Assembly (NCBI GenBank): GCA_021786915.1
Contig: JAJYMP010000426.1
Location: 1-6,471 of the forward strand
Direction of reading: 5' to 3'
Origin: Chloroflexota bacterium
Lineage (GTDB): Bacteria > Chloroflexota > Limnocylindria > Limnocylindrales > CSP1-4
DNA length: 6,471 bases
Each line of letters opens with the position of its first letter. Positions within the stretch are counted from its first letter, which is position 1. Of this stretch, positions 5,867 to 6,471 are shown in pieces. A program made the translations under genes and the position numbers. A model generated the notes under the pieces. It worked only from the letters and a program-made list of their open reading frames with translations. It searched no databases and had not been told where the DNA came from.

Positions 5867-5931
5867 GGAGCGGCACGCCGGCGGAGCGGCACGCCGGCCG
5901 GGGCGACGCGTTCGGGCGGAGCGGCACGCAG
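5865..5931. repeat. 16-bp direct repeats, two tandem plus one spaced
   Basis: GCGGAGCGGCACGCCG occurs at 5865-5880 and immediately again at 5881-5896. A third copy with one change, ending GCAG, is at 5916-5931. The array abuts the second dyad and ends 14 bp before the stop codon of the response regulator, so it falls in the 3' untranslated region of that gene. Confidence 0.8.
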
Positions 5932-5944
5932 TGGCGGACCGCCG

Positions 5945-6471
5945 TCAGTCGCGCCGGAGCACGTACCCCACCCCGCGCACCGTCTGGAGGAGCGCAGGCA
6001 CACCGGGATCCTCCTCCACCTCCACGCGGAGCCAGTGGACGTGGACGTCGACCGTGCGGGTCTCGCCCGCGTAGTCGTAGCCCCAGACGTGCTCAAGGAG
6101 CTGGTCGCGGGTGAACACCTGGCCCGGGTTGCGGAGCAGGAACGCGAGCAGCTCGAACGCCTTGGGCTTGACGGGGACGGGCTTGCCCTCGCGCAGGAGC
6201 CGGTGGCCGGCGATGTCCACCTGCACCCGGCCGAGGCTGACGGGCGGCGGCGCCGCGGTGCCGATGGCCTGATCCTGGGCCGACGGTGCCGCCATGCGCT
6301 CGGCCCGCCGGAAGATGCCCCGGATCCGCGCCACCAGCTCGCGCGGCGAGAACGGCTTGGTGACGTAGTCGTCGGCGCCCAGCTCCAGGCCGACCACCTT
6401 GTCGACCTCGCTGTCACGCGCGGTGAGCATCACGATCGGGACGGCCGACTCGGCGCGGAGGATCCGGCAGA
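5945..6471 (-). CDS. OmpR/PhoB-family response regulator, RegX3/PhoP-like (5' partial)
   Basis: The reading frame runs from the right edge to TGA at 5945-5947; 174 residues are present and roughly the first 70 (including the phosphoacceptor Asp) lie outside. Visible receiver features are PIVMLTARDSEVDKVVGLEL (switch Thr in VMLTA) and GADDYVTKPFSPRELVARIR (invariant Lys of TKPF). A 25-residue Ala/Pro/Gln-rich linker follows. The winged helix DNA-binding domain covers visible residues about 80-172, with KPKAFELLAFLLRNPGQVFT, RDQLLEHVWGYDY, the recognition helix around TRTVDVHVHWLR and the wing TVRGVGYVL. The stretch ARDSEVDKVVGLELGADDYV is very close to mycobacterial RegX3 and Streptomyces PhoP, regulators of phosphate limitation. 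An internal GTG/ATG at 6433/6430 is not the start, because the receiver fold continues upstream of it. The cognate sensor kinase is not in the window. Confidence 0.95.
   Translation of the reverse strand, partial: CRILRAESAVPIVMLTARDSEVDKVVGLELGADDYVTKPFSPRELVARIRGIFRRAERMAAPSAQDQAIGTAAPPPVSLGRVQVDIAGHRLLREGKPVPVKPKAFELLAFLLRNPGQVFTRDQLLEHVWGYDYAGETRTVDVHVHWLRVEVEEDPGVPALLQTVRGVGYVLRRD

Larger units (their letters stand above)
5559..5944. other. 386-bp intergenic stretch rich in repeats, no gene seen
   Basis: This lies between the methyltransferase start and the response regulator stop, both on the minus strand. Open frames through it have no family resemblance and arise from repeated GC-rich words, so I see no gene. 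It holds, in order: AAAGGGCG twice with a 14-bp period (5584, 5598), GGCCTGT twice with a 14-bp period (5642, 5656), a 28-bp-period direct repeat (5679-5733), a dyad (5747-5774), a second, inverted copy of that dyad (5848-5866) and 16-bp repeats (5865-5931). It probably contains the methyltransferase promoter and the response regulator terminator, but no clear -10/-35 pair was found. Confidence 0.7.

Noticed and set aside
5679..5931. CRISPR array in the repeat-rich gap
   Set aside because: Repeats have different units, are nearly contiguous without unique spacers of constant size, and no cas gene is present.

Overview
This is a very GC-rich window with strong third-position G/C bias and dense shadow ORFs. 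It looks like chromosomal DNA from a high-GC Actinomycetota or Chloroflexota relative; that placement is an inference from composition, gene style and the RegX3/PhoP-like regulator, not from a marker gene. No tRNA, rRNA, CRISPR array, insertion sequence or phage gene was seen.

Left part (1-2999, minus strand): a two-gene signalling operon. An ECF-type RNA polymerase sigma factor (2415-2999) overlaps by an ATGA the start of a large single-pass membrane protein (2418 to beyond the left edge, at least 806 residues). The membrane protein has a short cytoplasmic N-terminus, one transmembrane helix, a Ser/Pro/Thr linker and a large exported region of two tandem homologous beta-propeller-like modules. 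It is the obvious candidate for the anti-sigma factor or sensor of the sigma factor, but with no recognisable zinc-binding anti-sigma motif.

Middle (3000-4845): a divergent control region leads into a plus-strand phosphate-uptake pair, a PiT-family phosphate permease (3195-4178) and its DUF47/PhoU-like partner (4234-4845). The control region carries an 11-bp direct repeat (3087-3108) with the geometry of PhoB/PhoP boxes, a TATGCT -10-like hexamer, and on the other strand an ECF-style GAAC-N17-CGTC promoter candidate facing the sigma gene. The permease may start at an upstream ATC codon with a well-placed Shine-Dalgarno sequence.

Right part (4846-6471, minus strand): a class I SAM-dependent O-methyltransferase of the CCoAOMT-like family (4896-5558) converges on the phosphate pair. 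Next comes a 386-bp non-coding stretch rich in repeats: 28-bp-period direct repeats, two GAGTC-N6-GACTC dyads 95 bp apart, and 16-bp repeats. Last is the C-terminal three quarters of an OmpR/PhoB-type response regulator (5945 to beyond the right edge), whose receiver region resembles RegX3/PhoP phosphate-response regulators.

A possible linking theme is phosphate: a PhoP/RegX3-like regulator, a Pho-box-like repeat and a PiT/DUF47 pair lie within about 3 kb. The sigma factor and tandem-propeller protein are the least explained part and the best candidate for an undescribed envelope-sensing system.
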